NCBI GenBank assembly: GCA_947044365.1
Contig: OX345644.1
Coordinates: 2,183,237-2,247,236, forward strand
Source of the DNA: Petrosia ficiformis
Taxonomy: Eukaryota > Porifera > Demospongiae > Haplosclerida > Petrosiidae
Length of the DNA: 64,000 bases
Reading direction: 5' to 3'
This document shows positions 1 to 12,169 of the stretch, piece by piece. Position 1 is the stretch's first letter, and every line of letters starts with the position of its first letter. A program made the translations under genes and the position numbers. Under the pieces are notes generated by a model. It worked only from the letters and a program-made list of their open reading frames with translations. It was not told the DNA's origin and did not search any database.

Positions 1-3000
1 AGGTTGAAAAGTCCAAAACATTTTATATTGTTGAAGAGATTCTCAACACAGAAAGAACGTAAGTTAATACTAATTCATCTATTCATTGGTTAATCCATCC
101 ATCCATCCATCCATATATCTCTATCCATCTACATGTGTACCTACATGTATCTATCTATCCTATCCATCCAACTACCCATCTATCCATCCATCTTTCCATC
201 CATCCTTCCATCCATCCATCCATCCATCCATCCATTCATCTATCCATCTATCCATCCATCCATCCATTCATCCATCCAATACTATCCTGCTATCTCCATT
301 CCTTCTTTTCTTATATCCTCGTCCCACTTCTTCCTCAGGTTTGTCAAAGGGTTATCACTTCTTGATAAAGATTTCAGAAACCATATGTTATCAGCCAATT
401 CTGCTCATGAGAAGCACGTTGTATCAGAAGAAGTACTTAAACACATATTATCTAATGTAGGCACTTTATATAATCTTAATTCTAAACTTCTAGCTGAACT
501 GGAAACTCGTGTAGCAAACTGGTAAGACTTGTTATTTTATAATTTAAAAAAAAGATCTGAGATGTGCCCCTCTGTAACCTATGTACTGTTCACTACTATA
601 GGGATTCTCTACCCAAACTGGGTGATATCTTTGTTAGTAAAGGACCTTTTCTTATGGTATGAGCTATTCACATTCATCATTTATCCATCCATCCATTCAT
701 CCATCCATCTGTCCTTCCATCTAAGTTCTAACCATTCATCCATCTATCCATCCATCCATCCATCCATCTGTCCTTCCATCTAAGTTCTAACCATTCATCC
801 ATCTATCCATCCATCCATCCATCCATCCATCCATCTATTCATCCATCCATCCATCCATCCATCTATCTTTTCCATCCATTCATCTCAAGCATCATTTCCT
901 TTATCACACATTTCTATTCATTTTTTAGTTATATTCACAGTACATCAGTAACTTTGACAAAGCTCTCAAAACACTAGATGAGCAATGCAAGAAAAACCCG
1001 TTATTTAATCAGGTTTTGAAGGAATTTGAAATAGAACCTAAATGTAATAATCTCACAGTGGCTGCATATCTGTTGGAGACAGTACAAAGAATACCAAGAT
1101 ACAAGTTACTGTTAGCTGGTAAGAATGTGAAGAATGGTTTCATGTGTGTATGGAAACATTCAATTAGAAAATTTGTCAAGAGGGGGAGGCTAAACCTGAA
1201 TTTGAAAGACTTTAAGGGAGGGGGCGACATACAAGGTAGTGTTGTTTTAGTTTGACTATAGCGACCACTTTTAGTTATAGTTATAGTATGCCTGGTTTCT
1301 CAAAACTTTTAGTTTAGTTATAGTTTAATTAACTGAAACAATATTAGGCTTACTAAAAGGGTTTTAGTTTAGTTAACTAACTGAAAGTGTCCATTATTGG
1401 CCAATTTTCATTTTAGTTAGTTATAATTATTGCAGTAGACTTGTAATTTAGTTACAGTTTAGTAAACTAAGAGTCACAATGCCTTATTAACAGGGGTTTT
1501 AGTTATAGTTATGGTTAACTAAAACAACACTAATACAAGGCAGTATTATGGTGTACATATTGGCAAGCAAATTCCAGGGGGGACAAAGACACTAGCAAGA
1601 GGAGGCGAATGCCTCCTCCCCCTAAATGAAACCTGGTCTGTGTGTGTGCACATACATACATGTGCACATATGTACTGTTATTTTCTGTGTATACAAATAC
1701 ATTAGATTACTGTTTTTTTAGACTATATTAAACATCTTCCGGAAGATTCTGATGATAGAGTAGATAGTGAAAGTTAGTGATACAATGTTTGTTCATGTAT
1801 AAGTATGTTATGTCAAAACACAAATGATACAAGTACAGAATACCGTACACTCACTTACATGTACATACATACAGACATACATGTACAGACATACAGACAT
1901 ACATGTATATACATACAGACATACATGTACATACATACAGACATACATGTACAGACATACAGACAGTAGTCAGTCTACAATTATGCAGAGAAAATTCCTG
2001 AAAAATGAAATACAATAGTACATTACATTATATGCAGTATAGTACAGTACATTTCAATACAGTACATTACAGTACAGCACAGTACAGTACTACACTATAC
2101 TACACTACACTACACTACACTATACTGCACTACACTACACTACACTACACTACACTACACTACACTACACTACACTACACTACACTACACTACACTACAC
2201 TACACTACACTACACTACACTACACTACACTACACTACACTACACTACACTGCACTGCACTGCACTGCACTACACTACACTACACTACACTACACTACAC
2301 TACACTACACTGCACTACACTACACTACACTACACTATGCTACACTGCACTACACTACACTACACTACACTACACTACACTACACTACACTACACTACAC
2401 TACACTACACTACACTACACTACACTACACTACACTACACTACACTACACTACACTACACTACACTGCACTACACTACACTACACTATGCTACACTACAC
2501 TACACTACACTACACTACACTATACTGCACTACACTACACTACACTACACTATACTACACTACACTATACTACACTACACTACACTACACTACACTACAC
2601 TACACTATACTACACTACACTACACTACACTGCACTACACTACACTACACTACACTACACTATACTGCACTACACTACACTACACTACACTACACTACAC
2701 TACACTGCACTACACTACACTATACTACACTACACTATACTGCACTACACTACACTACACTACACTGCACTACACTACACTATACTACACTACACTATAC
2801 TGCACTACACTACACTACACTACACTATACTGCACTACACTACACTACACTACACTACACTACACTACACTGCACTACACTACACTATACTACACTACAC
2901 TATACTGCACTACACTACACTACACTACACTACACTACACTACACTACACTATACTGCACTACACTACACTACACTACACTACACTACACTACACTACAC

Positions 3001-6000
3001 TACACTACACTACACTATACTGCACTACACTACACTACACTACACTACACTACACTACACTACACTACACTATACTACACTACACTACACTACACTACAC
3101 TACACTACACTACACTACACTACACTCACTAAAGTATAGTATAAGTACAGTGACAGGGCATTTTATCACTATTATCATTGTAAAATTTTGTATTGTGAAA
3201 TAACGATACCACTGTTATGATATTTTACTGTTCATTATATTTCTCTACATAGAGGCATATGAAATCATATCATCAGTGGCTTCTCATGTTAATGAGACTA
3301 TGCGACAAATAGATAATTTTAAGAAGACAATAGAAGTTAGTAAGAAGCTTATTGGAGATGTGGGCGATTCCCTTCTCTCTCCTCACAGGGTAAGCGAATA
3401 TGATTATATATACATGTATGTTCATATGTAAATGATTATACACTCATTCCATTAGCTATATGTATCTATTACTATATACTATCTCCACTTCTATCCATCC
3501 TTCCATCATGCCTTCATCATCCATCCATCCATCCACCCACCCAGTGGCACCCACCCACCCATTCTTCTGTCTGTACGTCCGTCCATCCATCCAACCACTC
3601 ATTCATTCATTCATTCATTCCTTTATCCATCCATCCATCCATCCATCCATCCATCCATCCATCCATCCATCCACCCACTCATTCATTCATTCCTCCATCC
3701 ATCCATCCATCCATCCATCCATCCATTTTCTCTGTTCCTGTTTAGAAACTACTAAAGGAAGGGGAACTTATTAAGAGCTCTAGAAAGGAAAAGCAACCTC
3801 GTATGTTCTTTTTGGTGAGCTAATTTGGATGGGAGTAGAGTTCAATCATTTACTATATCGTGTTGTTTAATTATCATATAGTTCACTGATCTTTTAATCT
3901 ATGCCTCTGGCATACCACCAGCAAACACAACCTTCAGAGTCATTAAGAGAATACCTTTAGATGGAATGAGGGTAAGAATATACAACATTAGTGAAATAGG
4001 AAGAAATGATTACATGTACATGTAATATTATATTAGTCTCCATTATACAATATTACATGTACATGTAATATTATATTAGTCTCCATTATACAATATTACA
4101 TGTACATGTAATATTCTATTATGGAGACTAATGGATGTTACATGTACATGTAATATTGTATTATGAGTCTAATGGAATGTTACATGTACATGTAATATTA
4201 TATTATGAGTCTAATAGAAGAATGCATGTACATGTGTATTATAAAAATGTGATGTCTATAGGTTCAGTTATTGGATGATCCTGAGATGAAGTACGGATTT
4301 CAAATAATATCAACTTGTAAGTCATTCAGACTAGACTGTGCCAGTGTAGAGGAGAGAACCCAGTGGTTTCAGGTATGTATGGCAGGGGTAACCTTGACGA
4401 AATGTAGGGGTGGATGGATCAATGGATGGGTCGGGTCGATGGATCGATGAATGGATGGGCAGACAGATGGATGGACGGACGGACGAACAGATGAACTAAC
4501 AGTCCAAGGACAGATGAATACATAACTTGATTGGATAAAGGAATGGATGTACAAGTATATATGATACACCATGTATATACAATGTTTTCATTACACAGGC
4601 CTTTGATGGTGCTATTAAAGATCACATTCAGAGACTAAAGAGTAGACAGCTAAACAGGAAGAGTGTTATGATTGTAAGTAAAGTAATATTGAGATACATG
4701 TTATTCCACTATATTATATCTAACCTTAGTACCCTCATGGAGGGTAGTGTTGTTTTAGTTAACTATAACTATAACTAAAACCCTTTTTAGTAAGACATTG
4801 TGACTTATTAGTTAACTAAACTATAACTAAATTACAAGTCTATTGTATTAACTATATATAACTAACTAAAATGAAAAATGGCCACTTTTAGTTACATGTA
4901 GTTAACTAAAACTAAAACCATTTTGGTAAACCTGATATTATTACCTTAGTTAATTAAAAGTTTGAGAAACTAGTCATACTATAACTATACCTAAAAATGG
5001 TCATTATTGTCAAACTAAAACAACACCAATGGAGGGAAACAATACATGCTTTATAATTAGTGACCTACCTACCAATAACAGATTTTATCTATATTCCGAT
5101 AAACCATTGATTGATCTACATACATGTATGTACCAGTCTTCTTTGTGGGTTTTGTAATTCTATTCTATCTTCTACCTGACAGGATTTAACTGATGGAGAA
5201 GATGGTCCTCTTGGTTCATTTGCACCTCCATGGCTACCAGACAGTTCTGTTAGTATGTGTCAGTTGTGTGGTATTCGCTTCACTGTAACAAGAAGAAGAC
5301 ACCATTGTAGAGGATGTGGATTGGTAAGTGATTGAGAATAGAGAGGAGTCTAAAGTCTGTGGATATGAATTGTGATGGTGGATGGATTTGCTGTAAGTGT
5401 TTGGTGAGCATGTGAATTGTAATACAGAAGAATCTGTGAATATGAATCAAAGGTACCTTGATTCAAGTATATGTAGTAATGGTATGAACAGGGATGGATG
5501 GATGGATGAATGGATGGATGGATGGATGAATGAATGAATGAATGGATTGATGGATGGATGGATGGATGGATGGATGGATGGATGGATGGATGGATGGATG
5601 GATGGATGGATGGATGGATGGATGGAATGGATGGATGGATGGATGAATGAATGGATGGAATGGATGGATGAATGAATGGAATGGATGGATAGATGGATGG
5701 ATGGATGGATGGATGGATGGAATGGAATGGAATGGATGGATAGATGGATGGATGGATGGATGGATGGATGGATGGATGGATGGAGGGCGGACGGACGGAT
5801 AGACAGATGGATAAAAGAAGAAAATTGATGAATTACTTTTGATGTGGTATGTGGTATATGTCTATTTTCAACTTGTCGTTTCATTTAGATATTCTGTGGG
5901 GAATGTTCTAGTTATGTCGCTCCATTAGCTTACAAAAATAACAAATTGAGTCGTGTTTGTCAAACCTGTTATTCAACTTTGACAGAAGGTGAAGAATTTC

Positions 6001-9000
6001 CGAGTGATAATACTCCATCCAGTAGATCATCACTAAGAAGAAGACCGCTTCGTACATCCTTAAAGAAAGTCAGTATGCCATCAGTACTAACAGAGGTAAG
6101 TAAGTATTTTTTGTATAATCAAGAGGAATGAAATGATGATTACTGTAAAGGTCATTCATATTCACCTTGTCCTCAGAAAAATGTTCATAACTTTAGTTTG
6201 GAATGACCAACAATCTTTTTACCTGTACCATTTTCATACAATTATCCTTCCCGTTCTTTTTCGTGTATGTCAAATTTCAATCCATTGCTTCATTATTGAG
6301 TTACAGTATAATCATGTATTAACCTTATGACATTAAACTATACTATATATTACATATAAAGTCATCACATCCTAATTTTGAGGACATCGTGAATGTGAAC
6401 AGACTTTAACTATAATTCCATAAAGATTCCTTTGTACTAGGCCTTTGAGCTGAAATGTTCTTTTATAAATAATATTTTATTGTGTTAATATACTTTCAAA
6501 GAAAAACTGTTATTGATACTGTATAGTGAGTAATTTTCACCAGGATAAAAATTCACCAATTTCACCAGTTTAGCACATGTGACAAAGATTTAAATCTTAC
6601 CATTACACATACTAGTATTGAGGATCATCTGGCTCCTGTTTATAGTCAAGCTGTTCTGTTTTCCAGATGCTTTGATAAATACAGTAACCACGAATATAAC
6701 ACTTTTTCTCCATGTTCATACAGATTTGAATTGTATGAGTATCAAAAGGGTTAAATTTGGAATTTGATTTCGTTGCTGTTGAGTGAAAATAAATGACCAA
6801 ACATTTTGTTATCATTTCATTACTGCTGTGATTATGTTTCCTAATGAAGATCATCCACTATACAGTAATGGATTGTGTAGTGTGTGAGTATGAGTGTTTA
6901 GAGTAATGGGGTATGTAGTAGTGTTTTAGTATGACAATACTGACCACTTTTAGTTATAGTTATAGTATGACTGGTTTATAGTTATAGTTATAGATAATTA
7001 ACTAAAAAGTATTAGGCTTATGAAAAGGGTTTAACTAACTAAAAGTACCCAATATTGGCTAATTTTCATTTTAGTTACTTATAGTTATTACAATAGACCT
7101 GTAATTTAGTTATAGTTTAGTAAACTAAAAGTCACAATGACTTACTAAAAGTGGTTTTAGTTATAGTTAACTAAAACAACACTAGACTATGTAGAATAGA
7201 CGTTCCTTGATAATGTGATTCAAAGTCACATCAGGACATGATCCCTTTTAACACTAAACAATGAACAAGTGCATATAGCAAAAAAAAACATCCCTATGAT
7301 TGCTTTACAATTTTAAGTGAAGAAAGAAGTATCTCTATGACTGCTTTGTGGTGTCCAGCAATCAATAACTCATGGCTGACTTTATCATGCCTGAAACACA
7401 TCAGCCTATTATAGTTATTATTTTGATTATCTACTCTGTTTACCTTTTAAAGAACCTTGTAGAACTTTAGAATTATATTTCAGGTAGAATAGCTAGCTAT
7501 TAGTTCCAGTTTCTACGTAAGCTACACAGCTTTCTTTCTGCTGGTCTGTAGAGTTTGAATGCGCGTTCTTTTACGCGCCACACCCATTAATTGACCGAGC
7601 CCCCGGAATGACGTAACTTCCTTAACTACATATACAACGCATACTTGGGTAAGTGACACAAACATATATATATATATATATACATGTATATACATTAAAC
7701 CCTGTAGAAAGTGATCATAGGGATGGCCATACGGGCCATAAAAATCTACTTTCATTTTCCAGTTCAAGTACATTGAATATATTCAGTAAATTTCGATATA
7801 TTTTTTATTTCACTTTCAGGTAAAAGCCCGGGACCAGAGTGCACAGATTGGAGGATATCTATTTTATCGTAGAGACAAGTCAAGACAATGGAAGAAGAAA
7901 TGGTTTGTAGTCTTTAATCTGGTCATGTACGAGTTTAAGAAACACGAGGTGAGATATGCAGCATCGAAATTAATTATAATTATATAAAGAGACAAAATAT
8001 CAAATTGTCTTGCAGAATAATTATCTTCGTTTAAGCAAAATTGATTGAGTCAGCGATGACTATTTGTTACCACAAAGCATTAATAGGGATACTTTTTTCT
8101 CCATATCTTGTTTTGTTTTTCCAGGATGTTTCTGCTCAACAGAGTATTCCATTACCCAGTTATGAAGTGACTAGTCCAGTATCTGTAAGTCTATACGATA
8201 AATTATTAATATTATTTGTACATATTAACAGTATACATAGCACATGACATTGAGTAGCACATGATTAATGTATGTATGTATGTATGTATGTATGTATGTA
8301 TGTATGTACGTATGTATGTATGTATGCATGTATGTATGTATGTATGTATGTACATGTATGTATGTACATGTATGTATGTATGTACATGTATGTATGTATG
8401 TACATGTATGTATGTACATGTATGTATGTATGTACTCTGTACATGTGTATGTATGTATGTATGTATGTATGTATGTATGTATGTATGTACGTATGTATGC
8501 ATGTATGTATGTATGTATGTACATGTATGTATGTAACTATGCATGTATGTATGTACATGTATGTATGTATGTACTATGTACATACATTGTATGTATGTAT
8601 GTATGTATGTATGTATGTATGTATGAAAACCTCTACAGCATATTTGCTATCAAGGTCTCAAATTTGCTTGGAAAGCTGAATTTTGATCAGCCACATAATG
8701 CAGTATACATATGTTACATGTGTCATGGCCTGCACTATTATGATCAGTGTTTTGTAATCCGATAGGGTTTGAATGATCCACTTGTATTTAGTCTTCAACA
8801 TTCCGGAGCTGGGAAACTTCTTTTCAAAGCGGAAGATGAGGACCAATTAGAGAGGTAATTATAATTGGACACTATCACTCTATACTTATATACATTATAT
8901 GTTGAGTGCACAAGAACTTGTTATAATATCATTAGCACTAGAAATGAGTTGTGAAAACACCACATTAAAGTAATTTTACATTTAAGAATATAGCCTTAAT

Positions 9001-9281
9001 ATAATTATGAGACACTTTCCTACAAACTAATTTTGATCAAACATTTATTTTTAACCACTCACCATTTCACCATTTTACCATTTTGTACAAGAAGTCGATG
9101 AAATTTGAAGGTTCTTCATGGATATTAAATTTCATTGACTTTCTATACAAAAGCATGGAGTGCCAAGTAACAACTATTTTGCAGGAACATGTCTCTTTCA
9201 GAAATTAAGTCACATGTTTCTATTCACAGATGGGTTGAGGTGTTACAAAAAGCTGTCAGAGGAGAGACTATCCATGTTTGA
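1..9281 (+). CDS. FGD: FGD-family RhoGEF (DH-PH-FYVE-PH), 3' part
   Basis: Exons 1-58, 339-521, 602-656, 929-1118, 1722-1772, 3253-3389, 3746-3814, 3882-3971, 4262-4372, 4599-4673, 5183-5323, 5889-6095, 7820-7948, 8125-8184, 8766-8854, 9230-9281; all boundaries are GT-AG and the phases join without a break, giving about 564 residues. The 5' end is outside the window. In order: DH domain (about residues 1-180, starting at the EEILNTERT motif and including [13 protein letters not shown]), first PH domain (about 180-340), FYVE zinc finger (about 350-430; [23 protein letters not shown] and RVCQTC, so all eight zinc ligands are present) and a second PH domain ending [20 protein letters not shown]. 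By family knowledge it is a guanine nucleotide exchange factor for Cdc42-type GTPases; the FYVE finger binds PI3P on endosomes and the PH domains bind phosphoinositides. I cannot say which FGD paralogue it is. Its last two exons are copied several times further along the window. Confidence 0.93.
90..288. repeat. (ATCC)n microsatellite
   Basis: Imperfect tetranucleotide array inside the first visible FGD intron. Long open frames here ([12 protein letters not shown]) are only translations of the repeat. Confidence 0.95.
670..870. repeat. (ATCC)n microsatellite
   Basis: Imperfect array in the FGD intron 657-928. It holds a local duplication of a roughly 55-base unit containing CTGTCCTTCCATCTAAG. 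Confidence 0.93.
1229..1540. mobile_element. hAT-like MITE, family A copy 1, with 8-bp TSD
   Basis: Element 1237-1532 starts TAGTGTTGTTTTAGTT and ends with the reverse complement AACTAAAACAACACTA. It is flanked on both sides by the exact 8-bp direct repeat ATACAAGG (1229-1236, 1533-1540). The interior is built from TTAGTTATAG-like units on both strands, so the whole element can fold into a hairpin. No coding capacity. An 8-bp target duplication is typical of the hAT superfamily. It lies in the FGD intron 1119-1721. Confidence 0.85.
1836..1972. repeat. ACATACAGACAT / TACATGTA repeats
   Basis: Degenerate array of ACATACAGACATACATGTAC-like units in the FGD intron 1773-3252. Confidence 0.85.
2080..3127. 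repeat. about 1-kb (CTACA)n pentanucleotide array
   Basis: Roughly 200 copies of ACTAC on the + strand with scattered point variants (TATAC, TGCAC, TATGC). The variant units recur in blocks, which suggests internal duplication of longer segments. It sits in the FGD intron 1773-3252. The 375- and 288-residue open frames (YTTLH repeats) are artefacts of a five-base unit that contains no stop codon in those frames. Confidence 0.97.
3488..3730. repeat. (ATCC)n / (ATTC)n microsatellite
   Basis: Tetranucleotide array filling most of the FGD intron 3390-3745, ending only 16 bases before the next exon. Confidence 0.94.
4005..4245. repeat. Palindromic tandem units around TTACATGTACATGTAA
   Basis: Four to five copies of a unit of about 50-60 bases, each carrying the self-complementary core TTACATGTACATGTAA next to ATTATATTAGTCTCCATTA or its inverse. 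Occupies the FGD intron 3972-4261. Confidence 0.85.
4394..4540. repeat. (GGAT)n microsatellite
   Basis: Degenerate GGAT/GGAC array in the FGD intron 4373-4598, opposite strand phase to the ATCC arrays upstream. Confidence 0.88.
4737..5036. mobile_element. hAT-like MITE, family A copy 2, with 8-bp TSD
   Basis: Same family as 1229-1540, in the opposite orientation. Element 4745-5028 begins TAGTGTTGTTTTAGTT and ends with AACTAAAACAACACCA. Exact 8-bp flanking repeat ATGGAGGG at 4737-4744 and 5029-5036. It lies in the FGD intron 4674-5182. Confidence 0.85.
5490..5815. repeat. (GGAT)n microsatellite
   Basis: GGAT array of about 320 bases in the FGD intron between the two FYVE exons (5324-5888), with GAATGGAATGG interruptions. 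Confidence 0.95.
6153..6400. mobile_element. Palindromic MITE, family B copy 1
   Basis: The ends are imperfect inverted repeats (ATTCATATTCACCTTGTCC at left; GGACATCGTGAATGTGAAC at right). The same element occurs in reverse orientation at 63523-63763, with matching interior motifs such as GGAATGACCAACAATC and TAACCTTATGACATTAAAC. Non-coding, in the FGD intron 6096-7819. Confidence 0.75.
6920..7183. mobile_element. hAT-like MITE, family A copy 3
   Basis: Third copy of the family at 1229 and 4737: left end AGTGTTTTAGT (partly decayed), right end AACTAAAACAACACT, with the same TTAGTTATAG-type interior. I could not assign a clean 8-bp target duplication. In the FGD intron 6096-7819. Confidence 0.75.
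8263..8625. repeat. (TGTA)n microsatellite
   Basis: TGTA array with TACATG interruptions in the FGD intron 8185-8765. Degenerate versions sit at the matching place in the FGD-tail copies further along. Confidence 0.96.
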
Positions 9282-9898
9282 AAAACAAATTTTATTTCTC
9301 AGTTATAACCTCACTTCTCTTGTTTTTTCTAAATTCATACTTGATTTTCATTTTACTTTGAATTTTCCTTAACACTAAAACAAATAGTTCTTTTTATGTA
9401 TTTACTGTGACTATACATGTGTTCAGTTTAATAGTGTATTGTTTTGATATGACTATCATTATTATTATTTGACACTAATTAACAGAGTCTTTTGTTGTTG
9501 TTTATTGTACAATGTTTATGAGATGTGTTATAGTATGTCATGTACTTTAAACAAATCCATGAGTAATTTAGTACAGTTTATTTTCCCAGTTAGAGATACA
9601 TGTATATGTTGTATATGTTGTAACTCACGTTACTTGACAATGTAGTAGTAGTAAAATGCAGTGTTTGAGGTAAGGTCACATGCAACCTTTTCTAATTTCC
9701 TTCTGTGATTATTCAGTTTGTGTTACCATTATAGTCACTTCATATGTACATGCATTGTAACTAACCTGTCAGGATATGTGTTATGTATGTGAAATTGTAA
9801 AAAAAAAAAATGGATGGCATGAGTAGGTAGATACACACAGCAAGAATGCTAATTATATCTGTCTATAGTGAGTAAAACAGTTTGAATTCCTGTCCAAA

Positions 9899-10874
9899 AT
9901 GTTGCCAGTGCTCTTGTTCTTGACTCTTCGTATCACAGTTGAGAGTAGTTCATACTGTATGACTGATTGTAATAGTCCATTACATCAACCTTCACTGTAT
10001 GAACAAGTATGTTGTTGTCCATGTAATATTGGAAAGAGCTTCACATTGAAAAAAGACAAGATAACTGAGATTGTCATGTGTCCACCTAACATACTCGATT
10101 CATGTCAATATGAAGGTAATATCTATATTAGTGTATCATTTATTGGTTTTATCAAATGATTGTAGAACTTGAGTGTGATAACTGCAACTGTAAAGAATGG
10201 TTTATGAATGGCTACACTACAAGTGGTGTTTATACTATTAATCCTGATGAAGGGACTTCATTTGAGGTGGTTAGTGTATTAGTTGTCTTGAAACTGTCAT
10301 TTAATATTCTATATTATAGGTCTATTGTGATATGGAAACTGATGGTGGTGGATGGACTGTCTTCCAGAGGAGGATGGATGGATCAATTGACTTTTATCGT
10401 AATTGGGTTGACTATGAGGAAGGTTTTGGGGATCTCAATGGAGAATTCTGGTTGGGACTAAGTAAGATACATCGTCTAACTCAAGATGGAACAGATTACA
10501 CACTAAGAGTGGATCTGGAGGACTTTGAGAATGAAATACGTTACGCTAAATACTCTACATTCAATATTGGAGACAGTACTACTGACTATCCTATCACTGT
10601 AGGAGGATATTCTGGTGACGCTGGAGATTCATTAGCATATGACAATGGAAGGAAATTCACTACTAAGGATAGAGATAATGATATACATAGTGGTATTAAT
10701 TGTGCTGTTTTATTCAGTGGAGCTTGGTGGTATAGTGCATGTCATACCTCAAACCTCAATGGTCTTTATCTTGGAGGACCTCATGAATCTTATGCTGATC
10801 GGGTAGAGTGGTCTTCCTGGAGAGGATTTTATTACTCTCTCAAATTCACAGAAATGAAACTTCAACAAAATTGA
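9899..10874 (+). CDS. FReD-1: secreted fibrinogen-domain protein
   Basis: Exons 9899-10115, 10166-10266, 10320-10874; 290 residues; introns of 50 and 53 bp. Exon 1 encodes a signal peptide (MLPVLLFLTL...) and a type-A Cys-rich module ([23 protein letters not shown]...DSC). Exons 2-3 encode a full fibrinogen-related domain: DCKEW-like start (NCKEWF), PFEVYCDM-type junction, [22 protein letters not shown], calcium-loop motif KDRDND, and NCAVLFSGAWWYSACHTSNLNG. The four domain cysteines expected for two disulfides are present. The second donor could be GAG|GTGGTT or three bases later. Relatives (ficolins, tachylectins, snail FREPs) bind acetylated glycans; such a role here is inference. Exon 3 encodes the same protein as exon 3 of FReD-18. 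Confidence 0.9.
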
Positions 10875-11073
10875 TTTGATACACATGTGTGTCATGATAA
10901 AATATTTTATAATGCAAATTATTATTAATTGTCGCCTTGTTCACATCTCATATTTCATACTATACCATTTCATTTAACATATTATGTGTAAGTTCTTTGT
11001 TTTGCCTCATTCATAAGTTATGCTTATTTTAAAAGAATCAAATTTGTTTTTCAAAATCAAGGTGATGTAGTAC

Positions 11074-11175
11074 TCTGGCGAGCAGATCTTTTGCCTCTGC
11101 TTTTACAATGGGATGAGGCGGAGCTGCCCCGTCGCAATGTAAAAATGGCCTGAGGCGAAAAGTCTGCTCGCCAGA
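11074..11175. mobile_element. GC-rich hairpin element, family C copy 1
   Basis: About 100-base inverted repeat: left end TCTGGCGAGCAGA, right end TCTGCTCGCCAGA, with inner arms GCCTCTGCTTTTACA / TGTAAAAATGGCC and a GGCGGAGCTGCCCC centre. Much more GC-rich than its surroundings. Copies at 21221-21320 and 56107-56208, each downstream of a FReD gene. Confidence 0.8.
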
Positions 11176-11184
11176 CTAGGTAAT

Positions 11185-11265
11185 GTAGTTCATTATGTCA
11201 ACTCTCAATGTATGAACAAGTAAGTTGTTAAAAGAGCTACAAGCATAATGAAAACAACTTCTAAT
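11185..11265 (+). pseudogene. Fossil FReD exon 1
   Basis: GTAGTTCATTATGTCAAC..CAATGTATGAACAAGTAAG..AAAACAACTTC aligns to FReD exon 1 (SSSYC...LRQPSLYEQ...) with the [14 protein letters not shown] stretch deleted. No open frame. Confidence 0.6.
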
Positions 11266-12169
11266 TCCAGATGAATATATGATTTATTAAACCAAACAGA
11301 TTTGTTAACCCAAACAAGATCTGGGTTAATTAATTAGTTCAGTTGTCAAGTGATATAATTATACTTATGCATAATTATATATATATAATATCAGTGAATG
11401 TACTGTAGAATGTGCATTTAACTTAAACACACCCACAAACAAATTAGTTATCAGTGAATGCACTGTAGATACTACAATGTGGATTATGTGGTAATATAGA
11501 TTTAACGTTTAATACAAGTTAAACACAAACTTTGTAAATAACTGATTTTTGTATCCACAGTTAGATATTAACCTGGAAATCATACCTGACCAACAGATCC
11601 AGCCCAGGCCCCTGCTTAACCACCATTTTGTATGTGGCATATATAGGACATATCAAATGTGCATCTACTTTATACAGCTAATAAAAAAATGGTGTGTGTG
11701 ATCAGCCTAAGGAAATTTGGAAATCTCTCAGTTTGCTAGACAGATAAAATATATATTACTGCCTTTGTGAAACAACTTCCATCAAAACTCAGTCTCATCT
11801 TGTACAAATGTCTTTCATGACAACTTGTTCAGATAGAAAGGTAATTAGTTATTAAATTTATAGTACAATATAAGTATATACTTTTTTAACTATATAATGG
11901 AGAACACACTGAATCTCGCAGCAGCAAATTAACTAAATAATACTAAATATGTATATATATAGCTTCTAATGACAAAATATATTCACACTTAATTTGCTCC
12001 AAATAGCTACAACTATAAAACAATACACATAGTCTTCATGTATTTGTACACACTAAGACATAGACTCATCCTCGAGTAGAGAGATAGATAAACAAACAAA
12101 TGGTAATGGACAGCATGTCCATCTTATTTTTACAACTGAAAAAAATTGTCAACTTATTAAAATTTAATA

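Noticed and set aside
86..870. Pro-Ser-Ile-His-rich open frames
   Set aside because: Translations of (ATCC)n arrays inside FGD introns; the same applies to 3460-3774, 4369-4625 and 5447-5884.
2005..3203. Open frames of 375 and 288 codons (YTTLH repeats)
   Set aside because: Pure translation of the CTACA pentanucleotide array; neighbouring frames give similar peptides, and there is no start context or splice structure.
8212..8765. His-Thr-Tyr-Ile and Tyr-Val-Cys-Met repeat frames on both strands
   Set aside because: Both strands of the TGTA array are open by composition; the same holds at 24164-24501, 30560-31041 and 40145-40626.
10156..10461. Frames of about 100 codons overlapping exon 2, intron 2 and exon 3 in a shifted frame
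   Set aside because: They read through a GT-AG intron and use the wrong frame for the fibrinogen domain; the same shadow appears at most paralogues.
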